Below are positions 1 to 7,845 of a DNA stretch of 64,000 nucleotides, in pieces; the first letter of the stretch is position 1; the number at the start of each line of letters is the position of its first letter. Position numbers and translations under genes: made by a program. The stretch covers positions 2,108,001 through 2,172,000 of the forward strand of contig NZ_AP018437.1 in the NCBI RefSeq assembly GCF_003966975.1, written 5' to 3'. The stretch comes from Pelolinea submarina. GTDB lineage: Bacteria; Chloroflexota; Anaerolineae; Anaerolineales; Anaerolineaceae. Below the pieces are notes generated by a model. That model was not told where the DNA came from and did not search any database. It saw only the letters and a program-made list of their open reading frames with translations.

Positions 1-1
1 G

Positions 2-775
2 TTGCCACAGGCGGTCACAAATCTGCTAAGTATTCTTGATGTCGCTGACGGCGTCATGGTAGCCCGCGGCGATTTAGGCGTGGAGACTTCCCCGGCCGAC
101 GTACCTGTCATCCAAAAAGAGATTATTCAGGCAGCCAACCAAAAAACCAAATTGGTGATCACTGCCACGCAAATGCTGGATTCCATGATTGAGAATCCCC
201 GCCCCACGCGCGCGGAAGCTTCGGACGTGGCAAATGCCATCTTCGACGGTACGGATGCTGTCATGCTTTCCGGTGAATCTGCCAGCGGCAAGTACCCGTT
301 GGAAAGTGTCCTCATGATGGACAAAATTGCCTGTGAGGCTGAGAAGCACATGTCCGAATGGGGCCATGCCTACCAGCCCGCCATCGGAAAGGATCAGGAC
401 GATTCCTTTACCATTGCGATTGCAGCCCGCGAATTGGCGCATGACCGTGAAGTTACCTGTATCGCGGTTTTCACCCAATCCGGCCGTTCCGCTCTATTGC
501 AATCCAAGGCGCGCCCACAGGTGCCCATTTTGGCTTTTACGCCTATCGAAGACACCTACCGGCGTTTAGGAATGAACTGGGGCGTTATACCGCACCTGGT
601 TCCCTTTTCCAACTCCCTAGAGGAAATGATCCAGCATGTGGAAGACGCGCTGCTGGCCTCCACTTCCTTGAAAAGAGGACAAAAAGTCGTGTTCATTTCA
701 GGTTTTCCGATTGGCGCCATGCGCTCGACCAACCTGGCGCTGCTGCATACCATTGGCAGCCTGAAGAATCCCTAA
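2..775 (+). CDS. pyk: Pyruvate kinase, C-terminal part (5' truncated by window)
   Basis: Last step of glycolysis: phosphoenolpyruvate + ADP to pyruvate + ATP, in the cytosol. The visible 257 residues start inside the catalytic barrel (VADGVMVARGDLGVE, the conserved Mg/substrate segment). They continue through the signature TATQMLDSM and RAEASDVANAIFDGTDAVMLSGE motifs and end with the small C-terminal regulatory domain. The first codon in the window (TTG) is not a start, because the family has about 220 residues before this point. The gene converges on korB with only 3 bases between the stop codons and no terminator hairpin that I can see. Together with pfkA near 50 kb it implies a glycolytic lifestyle. 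Confidence 0.97.
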   Translation: MPQAVTNLLSILDVADGVMVARGDLGVETSPADVPVIQKEIIQAANQKTKLVITATQMLDSMIENPRPTRAEASDVANAIFDGTDAVMLSGESASGKYPLESVLMMDKIACEAEKHMSEWGHAYQPAIGKDQDDSFTIAIAARELAHDREVTCIAVFTQSGRSALLQSKARPQVPILAFTPIEDTYRRLGMNWGVIPHLVPFSNSLEEMIQHVEDALLASTSLKRGQKVVFISGFPIGAMRSTNLALLHTIGSLKNP

Positions 776-778
776 ACG

Positions 779-1819
779 CTAGGAAAAGCTCATATTGATC
801 ATTTCCAAAGCGTTATGATCCGGCCGCAGCTTTTCAGCCGATAGTCGGTTCAGCGGTTCATCGCCGAGTGAATACATATCGAAAATGGTCGGCGCATTGG
901 GATCTACGTAAATCAAACCGGTAATCAGCCAATTACGCCGGATGGCTTCTTCCAGCATCCGGATGGCTTCTGTGCGGTTGGTCGGGTCGTATTCCCGTTC
1001 CAATTTCTTGAACACGATTAACGAGCCATCGTGCATGGTTACTTCTTTAATCGTGCCCCGTTCAAAATCATCCACCGTGATTTCTTCTCGCGGCGGCACA
1101 AACTCAACTTCGTGCAGCGGTGCTTCGTGCCCCTTCCCCCATGAATAAGAGTGCAGTGAATAATCCTGGTTGTTAAAGGTCACGCAGGGGCTGATGATAT
1201 CTAAAATAGCCGTGCCGTCGTGGCTGAGCGCGGCTTTGATTAATTCCTTCACCTGCTTGGGGTCGCTGGCGAAAGAACGCGCAACAAAGGAGGCGTTCGC
1301 CGCAATGGCTTCCAGCGCAATATCCACCGGAAGGTAAGGATTTTCACCCTGCCTTTTTAATTTGAGACCTTTTTCCGCGGTGGCAGAGAACTGCCCTTTG
1401 GTCAGTCCATATACGCCGTTGTTTTCAACGATGTATACCATGGGCAGATTGCGCCGCGCGATATGTTTGAACTGGCTCAGACCGATGTTGGCGGTATCCC
1501 CGTCGCCGCTGATACCAATCCCTTTAAGGCTAAGGTCTGCGAAAAGCGCCCCTTCGGCCAACGATGGCATGCGCCCATGCAGGCCATTGAATCCGAAGGA
1601 TCTTTCCAGGAAATAAGCGGTGGATTTACTGGAGCAGCCGATTCCGCTGAACTTCACTATTTTTTCAGGCTGAAGTTCCAGTTCGTAACAGGCAGACACA
1701 ATCATATTTGAAATGGAATTGTGTCCGCAGCCCTTGCATAAAGTAGTTGGCAAACCCTGGTAATCGCTGCGGGTGTAACCAATTGCGTTCGGATAAGACC
1801 GTTTGACATTGGCGTCCAA
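779..1819 (-). CDS. korB: 2-oxoacid:ferredoxin oxidoreductase, beta subunit (TPP-binding)
   Basis: Beta subunit of a 2-oxoglutarate/2-oxoacid:ferredoxin oxidoreductase, which decarboxylates a 2-oxoacid with CoA and reduces ferredoxin. The 346 residues carry a CKGCGHN cysteine motif and GIGCSS near the N terminus (Fe-S ligands in this family) and a thiamine-pyrophosphate motif GDGDTANIG followed by NNGVYGLTKGQ. The start codon is TTG at 1819, chosen because AAAGGAG lies 8 bases upstream inside the end of korA. It sits 2 bases after the korA stop, so the subunits are translationally coupled. The exact substrate (2-oxoglutarate, pyruvate or a branched-chain oxoacid) cannot be decided from sequence alone. 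Confidence 0.93.
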   Translation of the reverse strand: MDANVKRSYPNAIGYTRSDYQGLPTTLCKGCGHNSISNMIVSACYELELQPEKIVKFSGIGCSSKSTAYFLERSFGFNGLHGRMPSLAEGALFADLSLKGIGISGDGDTANIGLSQFKHIARRNLPMVYIVENNGVYGLTKGQFSATAEKGLKLKRQGENPYLPVDIALEAIAANASFVARSFASDPKQVKELIKAALSHDGTAILDIISPCVTFNNQDYSLHSYSWGKGHEAPLHEVEFVPPREEITVDDFERGTIKEVTMHDGSLIVFKKLEREYDPTNRTEAIRMLEEAIRRNWLITGLIYVDPNAPTIFDMYSLGDEPLNRLSAEKLRPDHNALEMINMSFS

Positions 1820-1821
1820 GA

Positions 1822-3624
1822 TTATGCTCCTTTACCGGCTTGCGCCTTGAACTGATTACAAACCCACTCTGCGCTCAGCGACAATCCATCGCACCTGGCA
1901 ATACTGTGGATACGGTTGGCATATTGGGGAAAATTCATGCATAACAAGTTTTTCATCTGTCCATCCCGGTTGGCTTCGATTACGTAGGTATTTTGATGAT
2001 TCTGCAGGAAATCTTCCACCGACTGGGTAAACGGAATTGCTTTAATTCGCAGGTAATCGACCGGAAGGGATTCTTCGGATAATTTATCGACGGCTTCAAG
2101 CGCGGGCATATTGGATGTACCGTAAGAAATAAACCCATTCTCGCTTTTCTGATCTTTCACGATTAATGGCTGCGGAATTAATTCTTTGGCACTCTCAACC
2201 TTGCGTTTTAATCGGAGCAGGTTATTTTCCCAATCCTGATGTTCCTCGCTGTAGTGGGCGTAATCATCATGGCCCGTGCCTCTAGTAAAATAAGCCGAAC
2301 CCGCGTTCAAGTTTCCGGGAACGGTCCGATAGGGTATGCCATCGCCATCCAGATCTTTATAACGGCCCCAGACTTTGTTGCCTTCTTTGGCCATGCGCTC
2401 CAGGTCCTTCTCCCATAGAATCTTGCCCCGATCAATTTTCTTATCGGGATATTTAAACCGGTCGGTTGACCAGATATTCATTCCCAACTCGAGGTCGCTC
2501 AGGACGAGCACCGGTGTCTGTAATTTCTCCGCGATATCCAAAGCTTTCCAGCCAAATTCAAAGCATTCCCCCACATCGGAAGGCAGCAGGATGACAAAGT
2601 CTTTATCGCCGTGGCTGATGAAATACGAAAATGCCAGGTCACCCTGCGAGGTATGGGTTGGCAGCCCCGTGGAAGGCCCCACGCGCTGTACATCCCAAAT
2701 CACAACGGGTACCTCGGCAAAATAAGCCAATCCCAGGTATTCCGCCATCAAACATAATCCCGGCCCGGAAGTGGAAGTCATGGAACGAAGGCCGGCCCAA
2801 CCAGCGCCGACAACCATGCCAATAGCCGCCAGCTCATCCTCTGCCTGTACAACGACGCAAGTTGAAGAACCGGTGGATGGGTCTGTTCGCAGGCGCGGTA
2901 TATACTCATTGAGCGCTTCTGCCAGACCGGTCGCAGGCGTGATCGGGTACCAGGCGGCGTATTGCAGGCCGCCGAACAATGCGCCAATCGCTCCGGCAGT
3001 GTTGCCGTCAATCATGATGCGGCCCTTATTCAAGTCAAGCGCTTCCAGTTTATAACCATAGTCCTGGTTTAAATTCTCTTGTGCCCATTGGAAAGCCTGC
3101 TTTACCACATTGAAGTTTGGGTCAACCGCGCTGCGGCGGTGGTTGAAATGATATTCCAGGGCTTTTTCAACCTGATCCAGGTCAATACCAATCAGGAAGG
3201 ATAAGATTCCGACGTAAACCATATTCGCCAGGTAAATGCCCAGGTTTGAAGGAGAAGCACAAGCCTCCAGAATTTCATTTACTGGCATTTTTACGATGCT
3301 GATGTCGTTACGTGAACCAGGCGGCGAAATGGAGCTGTTGATTAACAAAATGCCGTTGGGATTCAGCTTCTTTATATCCTCCGCGACCGTCTCCGGATTC
3401 ATTGCGATCAGGATGTCTTCTTTTTCCAGACGGCCGTAGTATTCTTTTTGGCTGACACGCAAGTGATACCAGGTCGGCATACCTTGAATATTTGAGGGGA
3501 AAATGTTCCGGGCCGAAACCGGGATGCCCATTTTAAATATCGCGCGCTGAATAGTGTTATTGGCTGTGGCGCTGCCGGACCCATTGATGGTGCTGAATGC
3601 GATTCCAAACTCGTTTATTTTCAT
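1822..3624 (-). CDS. korA: 2-oxoacid:ferredoxin oxidoreductase, fused gamma-alpha subunit
   Basis: 600 residues. The N-terminal ~190 form the gamma domain (GSGSATANNTIQRA, then GMPTWYHLRVS). From about residue 205 comes the alpha (pyrimidine-binding) domain with the AAWYPITPATGLAEAL motif and a GPGLCLMAEYLGLAYFAEVPVV segment. The C-terminal domain II follows. This gamma-alpha fusion is the usual form in KorAB-type enzymes of anaerobes. It lies between a GntR regulator (32 bases upstream) and korB (2 bases downstream), all on one strand, so the three are probably one operon controlled by the operator near 4345. No separate delta ferredoxin subunit is present nearby. Confidence 0.93.
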   Translation of the reverse strand: MKINEFGIAFSTINGSGSATANNTIQRAIFKMGIPVSARNIFPSNIQGMPTWYHLRVSQKEYYGRLEKEDILIAMNPETVAEDIKKLNPNGILLINSSISPPGSRNDISIVKMPVNEILEACASPSNLGIYLANMVYVGILSFLIGIDLDQVEKALEYHFNHRRSAVDPNFNVVKQAFQWAQENLNQDYGYKLEALDLNKGRIMIDGNTAGAIGALFGGLQYAAWYPITPATGLAEALNEYIPRLRTDPSTGSSTCVVVQAEDELAAIGMVVGAGWAGLRSMTSTSGPGLCLMAEYLGLAYFAEVPVVIWDVQRVGPSTGLPTHTSQGDLAFSYFISHGDKDFVILLPSDVGECFEFGWKALDIAEKLQTPVLVLSDLELGMNIWSTDRFKYPDKKIDRGKILWEKDLERMAKEGNKVWGRYKDLDGDGIPYRTVPGNLNAGSAYFTRGTGHDDYAHYSEEHQDWENNLLRLKRKVESAKELIPQPLIVKDQKSENGFISYGTSNMPALEAVDKLSEESLPVDYLRIKAIPFTQSVEDFLQNHQNTYVIEANRDGQMKNLLCMNFPQYANRIHSIARCDGLSLSAEWVCNQFKAQAGKGA

Positions 3625-3656
3625 AAAAACACAATCCTTATTTGCTTAGGATTCGG

Positions 3657-4328
3657 TTATCGCCGGTAGATCAATTCCATATGTTCCAGCAATAACTGAT
3701 AAGCCGCGTCGTAATCAGCGTGGTTGAGATTTTCAACAATGGATTCATGATATTTCCAAACGGATTCGTGATAAGCCAGATCCATATAAACATCCAAACC
3801 GACCAGCTCGTAAGTATCCCAGTAAGCTTCCAGCAGCCCATTGAGAAAGGTATTATTCAAGCCTTTATAGATCAGAAGATGGTAGCGGCGGTGCTCGGCA
3901 TGGGGTAATTGGATAGGGCTGCCCTGCAATTTTTCGTGTGCGGAGCGGGTTAAGTTGGATAGGGTTTTCAGGTCATCCGGCGTCAAAGCCTTTGCCGCTT
4001 CAATAAAAAATGAGCGTTCCAAATGGTTGCGGATTTCCGAGAATTGCTCAAAATAAGATTGGTCCATCTTGACCGCATAGTAAAGGCTTTTAATCACAGC
4101 CGGTGTGAAACTGTAAGGCTGAATTTCGATGCCTTTCCGCGGTTGGGTTGTTATCAACCCCAGATTGCGCGCCAACTCCATTTGCTCCCGCAAGCAAGCG
4201 CTGCTAATCCCCAATTCTTTACTGATGGCGCTGATAGATGGCATTGCCGCATCCGGTGCCTGCTGTTTTCTAATCAGGTAGTTGATAAAATCTTCCTGTT
4301 TTTCGGAGAAAAAAGTATGTTTGTTCAT
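3657..4328 (-). CDS. GntR-family transcriptional regulator (FadR/FCD type)
   Basis: About 223 residues. The N-terminal winged-helix region includes ISAISKELGISSACLREQMELARNLGLI, the usual GntR recognition helix plus wing. A C-terminal all-helical ligand-binding domain of FCD type follows, with HLERSFFIEAAKAL and H..YH.LIY repeats. A longer reading from a TTG at 4367 is open, but I choose the ATG at 4328. The TTG would lie upstream of the predicted transcription start, whose -10 GATAAT is at 4356-4361. A perfect 27-base palindrome (4332-4358) then falls just before the ATG. It is first in an operon with korA-korB, so it probably represses itself and KorAB in response to an organic acid. Confidence 0.88.
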   Translation of the reverse strand: MNKHTFFSEKQEDFINYLIRKQQAPDAAMPSISAISKELGISSACLREQMELARNLGLITTQPRKGIEIQPYSFTPAVIKSLYYAVKMDQSYFEQFSEIRNHLERSFFIEAAKALTPDDLKTLSNLTRSAHEKLQGSPIQLPHAEHRRYHLLIYKGLNNTFLNGLLEAYWDTYELVGLDVYMDLAYHESVWKYHESIVENLNHADYDAAYQLLLEHMELIYRR

Positions 4329-4331
4329 ATC

Positions 4332-4358
4332 AATTATATTAATCTGATTAATATAATT
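4332..4358. promoter_or_regulatory. Perfect palindromic operator of the GntR-korAB operon
   Basis: Two 13-base arms, AATTATATTAATC and its exact complement, flank a single T at 4345. Such a long perfect inverted repeat is not expected by chance. It overlaps the predicted -10 box (4356-4361) and transcription start of the regulator gene, the expected place for an autorepression site. GntR/FCD proteins bind shorter palindromes as dimers; the long arms could reflect two bound dimers. Binding by the neighbouring regulator is inferred. Confidence 0.8.
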
Positions 4359-4384
4359 ATCCTCCAAAATCAGGCAGAAAACAA
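4356..4384 (-). promoter_or_regulatory. Promoter of the GntR-korAB operon
   Basis: On the minus strand TTGTTT (4379-4384), a 17-base spacer and GATAAT (4356-4361). The -10 matches consensus in five of six positions, the -35 is weaker. The predicted start lies within the palindrome at 4332-4358. Confidence 0.55.
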
Positions 4385-4421
4385 CCTATATTTGTAACCT
4401 CTGGAGGATGATTTGTTTACT

Positions 4422-5135
4422 TTACTTGAAAATAATCCGTTTGAATTCTTCCTGGTAACGAGGCGCGTCCTCGGAGGAATCTTCCGTTTTACGGCTCTTC
4501 ATTCGCAGCGTGAATGCATCCGGCTTTCCAATTTGTGAACGGTGCTGCAATAGAGCGGCTATCTTCTTATCCCAAGTCGCGGTCACATCCAACACCAGGT
4601 TGGGCTCTTTGGGCAAAGATAACCAGACTTCTTCGACGCCATGGGGATAAAGGTGCTCTTCAGTGATCAATTCCGTAAAGAATAGCGGGTTCCCGGCCGC
4701 GGGGAAAACCGCGTCAATCGCAATTTGCCCGGCCGCACGGTGATCCGGATGATTTATGTAATTGTCATTCATGAAATAATTCGTGGGGTCGCAAGTTACC
4801 AGAATCTGTGGTTTTTTCTGGCGGATCACACGCGTTACTTCTTTTCGCAATTCCAGGGTGGGCACAAGATAACCGTCTTCGTTATCCAGGAAGGTAATAT
4901 CATTTACGCCGAGTTCGCGGGCGGCCAGTGTTTGTTCATCCACGCGTAATTGACGGATATCATCGCTCGTTTGGAATTCTTTATTGACACCCTTATCGCC
5001 TTTGGTCAACAAACAGTAGGACACTTGATTGCCCTGCTCAACCCATTCGGCGATAGTTGCTCCACAAAAAAATTCTGGATCATCGGGATGAGCCAGAATT
5101 ACTAAAATGCTTTTTGGTGAATCCCAAAATTTCAT
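4422..5135 (-). CDS. PIG-L/LmbE family N-deacetylase
   Basis: 237 residues. The zinc site of the LmbE/PIG-L deacetylase family is visible as AHPDDPEFFCG near the N terminus and HPDHRAAG in the middle. Family members remove acetyl groups from N-acetylglucosamine-type substrates (for example in mycothiol, bacillithiol or glycolipid synthesis). The substrate here is unknown. A frame-open extension up to 5348 lies over ricT and has no family similarity. I start at the ATG at 5135, one base after the ricT stop (TAG, C, ATG), which implies coupled translation. Third gene of mrp-ricT-deacetylase. Confidence 0.88.
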   Translation of the reverse strand: MKFWDSPKSILVILAHPDDPEFFCGATIAEWVEQGNQVSYCLLTKGDKGVNKEFQTSDDIRQLRVDEQTLAARELGVNDITFLDNEDGYLVPTLELRKEVTRVIRQKKPQILVTCDPTNYFMNDNYINHPDHRAAGQIAIDAVFPAAGNPLFFTELITEEHLYPHGVEEVWLSLPKEPNLVLDVTATWDKKIAALLQHRSQIGKPDAFTLRMKSRKTEDSSEDAPRYQEEFKRIIFK

Positions 5136-5136
5136 G

Positions 5137-6075
5137 CTACTGCTTCTTTCTGTTTGGTCGGTTGCGGTTGCGCCGGGGAGGCCGCTCGCTGCCGTTTCCT
5201 TCCGCGGGTTTATCGGGTTTAGTTTCTTCTCGCATCGGTTTGACGTCCGAAATATCGCTGATATGGAATTCCTTGATGCCGATTTCCGCCAATTGTACGT
5301 AAACGCATTCGCGTAGAGGCGCGATATCTTTAATCTTCCCCTGCCCATTCGGCGTCATGACCAATTTATTGCGCTTGGGCATACTTTTCAACGCTTCTTC
5401 GTATTGGCAGTGTTCGTACGCCAGACAACAGCGCAGCCGATCGCACATTCCGGTAATGTCGGAAGGTGTCAATGAAATGCCCTGTGTCTTGGCCATGCGA
5501 ATGGAGATGGAATCAAAGCGATCCAGGAATTTCGTGCAGCAGCGTGTTGGAAAGCCGCAGGCACCCATACCGCCGTAGAATTTGGCAACGTCGCGCGGCC
5601 CGATTTTGTGAAAGTCAATCCGGCCAACCGAGAATTTCTTGCCAATGCTCTTTTTTACCTGGTTTAAGCTGGGAACATCCTCTGATTCACAGGTAAATAG
5701 AAATGAAAGGATGGTTTCGTCAAAACTGAATTCAGCCGTGATGATTTTTACATCCGGCAATTTCATGTCTCTGACGAGATTCTGGCATTCTGCTAAAGCT
5801 TCTTCCGCTTTTTTGTTTAGTTCTTCATGTTTCAATAAATCTACAGGAGTGGCAATACGGTCAACGGATTTGTAAGAAGCATTCTTTCGAACTTCCGGGT
5901 CGCTGACAATTTCAGTCAACTCTCCCAACTGCCAGCCGCGGCTGGTTTCCACTACCAGATGGTCTCCTATTTTGAGATCGCCAATCTGGGTAGCATCAAA
6001 GTAATAATTCTTACCAATTTTTGAAAATCGAATACCGACAATAACCGGTAAACCGTTTTCCGTATTTTCGCTCAT
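5137..6075 (-). CDS. ricT: RicT/YaaT-like PSP1-domain protein
   Basis: 312 residues. The PSP1 domain has the cysteine-rich core of this family: GMGACGFPTRCCTKFL, then ITGMCDRLRCCLAYE. In Bacillus subtilis the RicA/F/T complex carries Fe-S clusters and supports RNase Y-dependent mRNA processing. Here there are no RicA or RicF homologues in view, so the partner set is unknown. The last ~30 residues are a basic, Arg/Pro-rich tail (RPPRRNRNRPNRKK), suggestive of RNA contact. It lies 6 bases after mrp, an Fe-S carrier, which fits a cluster-containing protein. Confidence 0.9.
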   Translation of the reverse strand: MSENTENGLPVIVGIRFSKIGKNYYFDATQIGDLKIGDHLVVETSRGWQLGELTEIVSDPEVRKNASYKSVDRIATPVDLLKHEELNKKAEEALAECQNLVRDMKLPDVKIITAEFSFDETILSFLFTCESEDVPSLNQVKKSIGKKFSVGRIDFHKIGPRDVAKFYGGMGACGFPTRCCTKFLDRFDSISIRMAKTQGISLTPSDITGMCDRLRCCLAYEHCQYEEALKSMPKRNKLVMTPNGQGKIKDIAPLRECVYVQLAEIGIKEFHISDISDVKPMREETKPDKPAEGNGSERPPRRNRNRPNRKKQ

Positions 6076-6081
6076 AAATTT

Positions 6082-7131
6082 TTATTCCTTGTGATTCATC
6101 TGTGAGATGAATGCGGCAACCTCACAAGCCAATTCGTTGAAAACCATGGCCGGTTTGGATTGTGGTTCGGCAATTATGATTGGCTGGCCGATATCGCCAT
6201 TTTTTCGTATTTCAGGGTCCAGTGGAATGCGCCCAATAAATGGCAGGCCGTAAACGTTCGCCATGGCTTCTCCGCCGCCTTCGCCAAACACATCCAATTT
6301 GGATCCATCCGGCAGGATCATAGGGCCCATATTTTCCACAACACCGGCAATAGGAATATTTAATTTATTGAACATCTCAATTCCCCGGCTGGCATCTTCC
6401 AATGAAACCTTTTGCGGAGTGGTTACCATTACGCCGCAGGTGACCGGGATATGCTGCGCCAGGCTCAATTGCACATCCCCGGTTCCCGGCGGCAAATCAA
6501 CCACCAGGTAATCCAAATCGCCCCAATCCACATCCACCAGGAATTGGCGGATGGTAGAGTGCAGCAGCGGGCCGCGCCAAATCAAAGGCTGCCCCATTTT
6601 CACGAGAAAACCGATTGAGATGATTTTTACCTGATAATTTTCAGCCGGAACCAATTTCTTGTTCCGCGGCTGCGGCAATTCCGAAACTCCCATCATGGTG
6701 GGAACGTTAGGTCCGTAGATATCCGCATCCATGATGCCGACTTTTGCGCCGGTCTGTGCGAGCGCAATCGCCAGGTTAACCGCGACAGTAGATTTCCCAA
6801 CGCCGCCCTTGCCGGAGGCAACCGCGACGATGTTTTTAATGTTTAAATCGATTTGCTCGCTCATTTGCTGGCTCTGTGTAACTTTGGCGCTCATTTTGAT
6901 TTCTACTTCTTTAACGCCGGGAACACCTTCAAATGCCTTGCGCGCATCCCCTTCGATCTTGTTCTTCAATGGACAAGCGGGGGTGGTTAATTCAATCGTG
7001 AATTGCACCTTGCCATCATTTACCTGCAAATCCTGGATCATGTTTAAGCTGACAAGGTCTTTATGCAGCTCGGGATCCATGACGGTTTTTAATATTTCAA
7101 GAGCTTTTTCTTTGGTAATGGATTCAGTCAT
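6082..7131 (-). CDS. mrp: Mrp/ApbC-type P-loop iron-sulfur cluster carrier
   Basis: 349 residues from the ATG at 7131. The N-terminal ~90 residues are a MIP18/DUF59 domain (EILKTVMDPELHKDLVSLNMI, with TTPACPLKNKIE). Next comes a deviant Walker A ATPase (ASGKGGVGKSTVAVNLA), MDADIYGPNVP and VVDLPPGTGDVQLSLAQ. These proteins bind and transfer [4Fe-4S] clusters to apo-enzymes. The open frame runs to 7224, but those 31 extra residues are unlike the family and reach towards the divergent gene, so I reject them. One difference from the commonest members: I do not see the CxxC pair near the C terminus (VVENMGPMILPDG instead of ENMS.F.CP.C). Confidence 0.92.
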   Translation of the reverse strand: MTESITKEKALEILKTVMDPELHKDLVSLNMIQDLQVNDGKVQFTIELTTPACPLKNKIEGDARKAFEGVPGVKEVEIKMSAKVTQSQQMSEQIDLNIKNIVAVASGKGGVGKSTVAVNLAIALAQTGAKVGIMDADIYGPNVPTMMGVSELPQPRNKKLVPAENYQVKIISIGFLVKMGQPLIWRGPLLHSTIRQFLVDVDWGDLDYLVVDLPPGTGDVQLSLAQHIPVTCGVMVTTPQKVSLEDASRGIEMFNKLNIPIAGVVENMGPMILPDGSKLDVFGEGGGEAMANVYGLPFIGRIPLDPEIRKNGDIGQPIIIAEPQSKPAMVFNELACEVAAFISQMNHKE

Positions 7132-7230
7132 TCTGCTTTTCTTTATTGATAGATTTTTGAAAATTGATACACTTAATTCGAAAGCAATTCTAACACATTG
7201 CCATTCGCAAATTCCGCTCCTCAATTTTGT

Positions 7231-7236
7231 TATAAT
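7231..7236 (+). promoter_or_regulatory. Possible -10 box for the flavodoxin gene
   Basis: A perfect TATAAT in the gap between the divergent mrp and flavodoxin genes, 50 bases before the chosen start. No good -35 stands at 16-18 bases upstream, so this is a weak call. Confidence 0.35.
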
Positions 7237-7287
7237 TCCAGCGGTTTAGACTATCACCACCCCTCAAAACGGTTGAATAGGAGAATG

Positions 7288-7845
7288 ATGATAAATAAGA
7301 TTTTAGTCATCTATGCAACGTGGGCTGGGGCAACCCATGAAATTGCCGACGAAATCGGCAAACAAATTAGTAAGAAACTTACCTCTGCGGATATTGATGT
7401 ACTTCCCATAAAAGATGTAAATAGCATTGAGGATTATCAAGCGGTCATTATTGGCACGTCCATTCATGCCAGCCAACCAATCCGAAGCGTTAATCGATTC
7501 ATCAAAAAGCACCGGAATGAATTGGCGGCCCTACCGACTGCTGTTTTTGTTGTCTGTGCAAATATGTGGGAAGATACGCCAAAGTCCAGAAATGAGACAA
7601 CACAGTGGATCAACAAAACCCTGGATAAGTACCCGGAAATTAAGCCGGTTTCATTGGGCTTATTTGCAGGCGCCGTTATCACCGAAGGTGAAGAATTCAG
7701 CAAATTAAGTATCATCTTTCGTAAAACCATCGAGTCCATGCAGCACAATCTGATCAAGCAATACGGCAAAACCGATTTCCGTGACTGGGACGCGATTCGA
7801 TCGTGGGCCGATGAGGTTGCCGGACAATTTACTAAAACGGTCTAA
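7288..7845 (+). CDS. Flavodoxin-domain protein (HemG-like)
   Basis: 185 residues starting MINKILVIYATWAGATHEIADEIG. The phosphate-binding loop (ATWAGATHEIA) and the VIIGTSIHASQPIRSVNRFIKKH segment match the flavodoxin-5/HemG group. That group includes menaquinone-dependent protoporphyrinogen oxidase of proteobacteria. In an anaerobe without visible haem genes nearby, a general FMN electron-transfer role is as likely. Two adjacent ATGs (7285, 7288) follow AGGAG at 7279-7283. The second has the better spacing. A longer frame back to 7198 lacks an RBS and family similarity. The next gene begins directly after the stop codon. Confidence 0.8.
   Translation: MINKILVIYATWAGATHEIADEIGKQISKKLTSADIDVLPIKDVNSIEDYQAVIIGTSIHASQPIRSVNRFIKKHRNELAALPTAVFVVCANMWEDTPKSRNETTQWINKTLDKYPEIKPVSLGLFAGAVITEGEEFSKLSIIFRKTIESMQHNLIKQYGKTDFRDWDAIRSWADEVAGQFTKTV

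Noticed and set aside
5136-5348. N-terminal extension of the PIG-L deacetylase by 71 residues
   Set aside because: It lies wholly inside ricT in another frame, is low-complexity basic sequence, and the ATG at 5135 is placed directly after the ricT stop.
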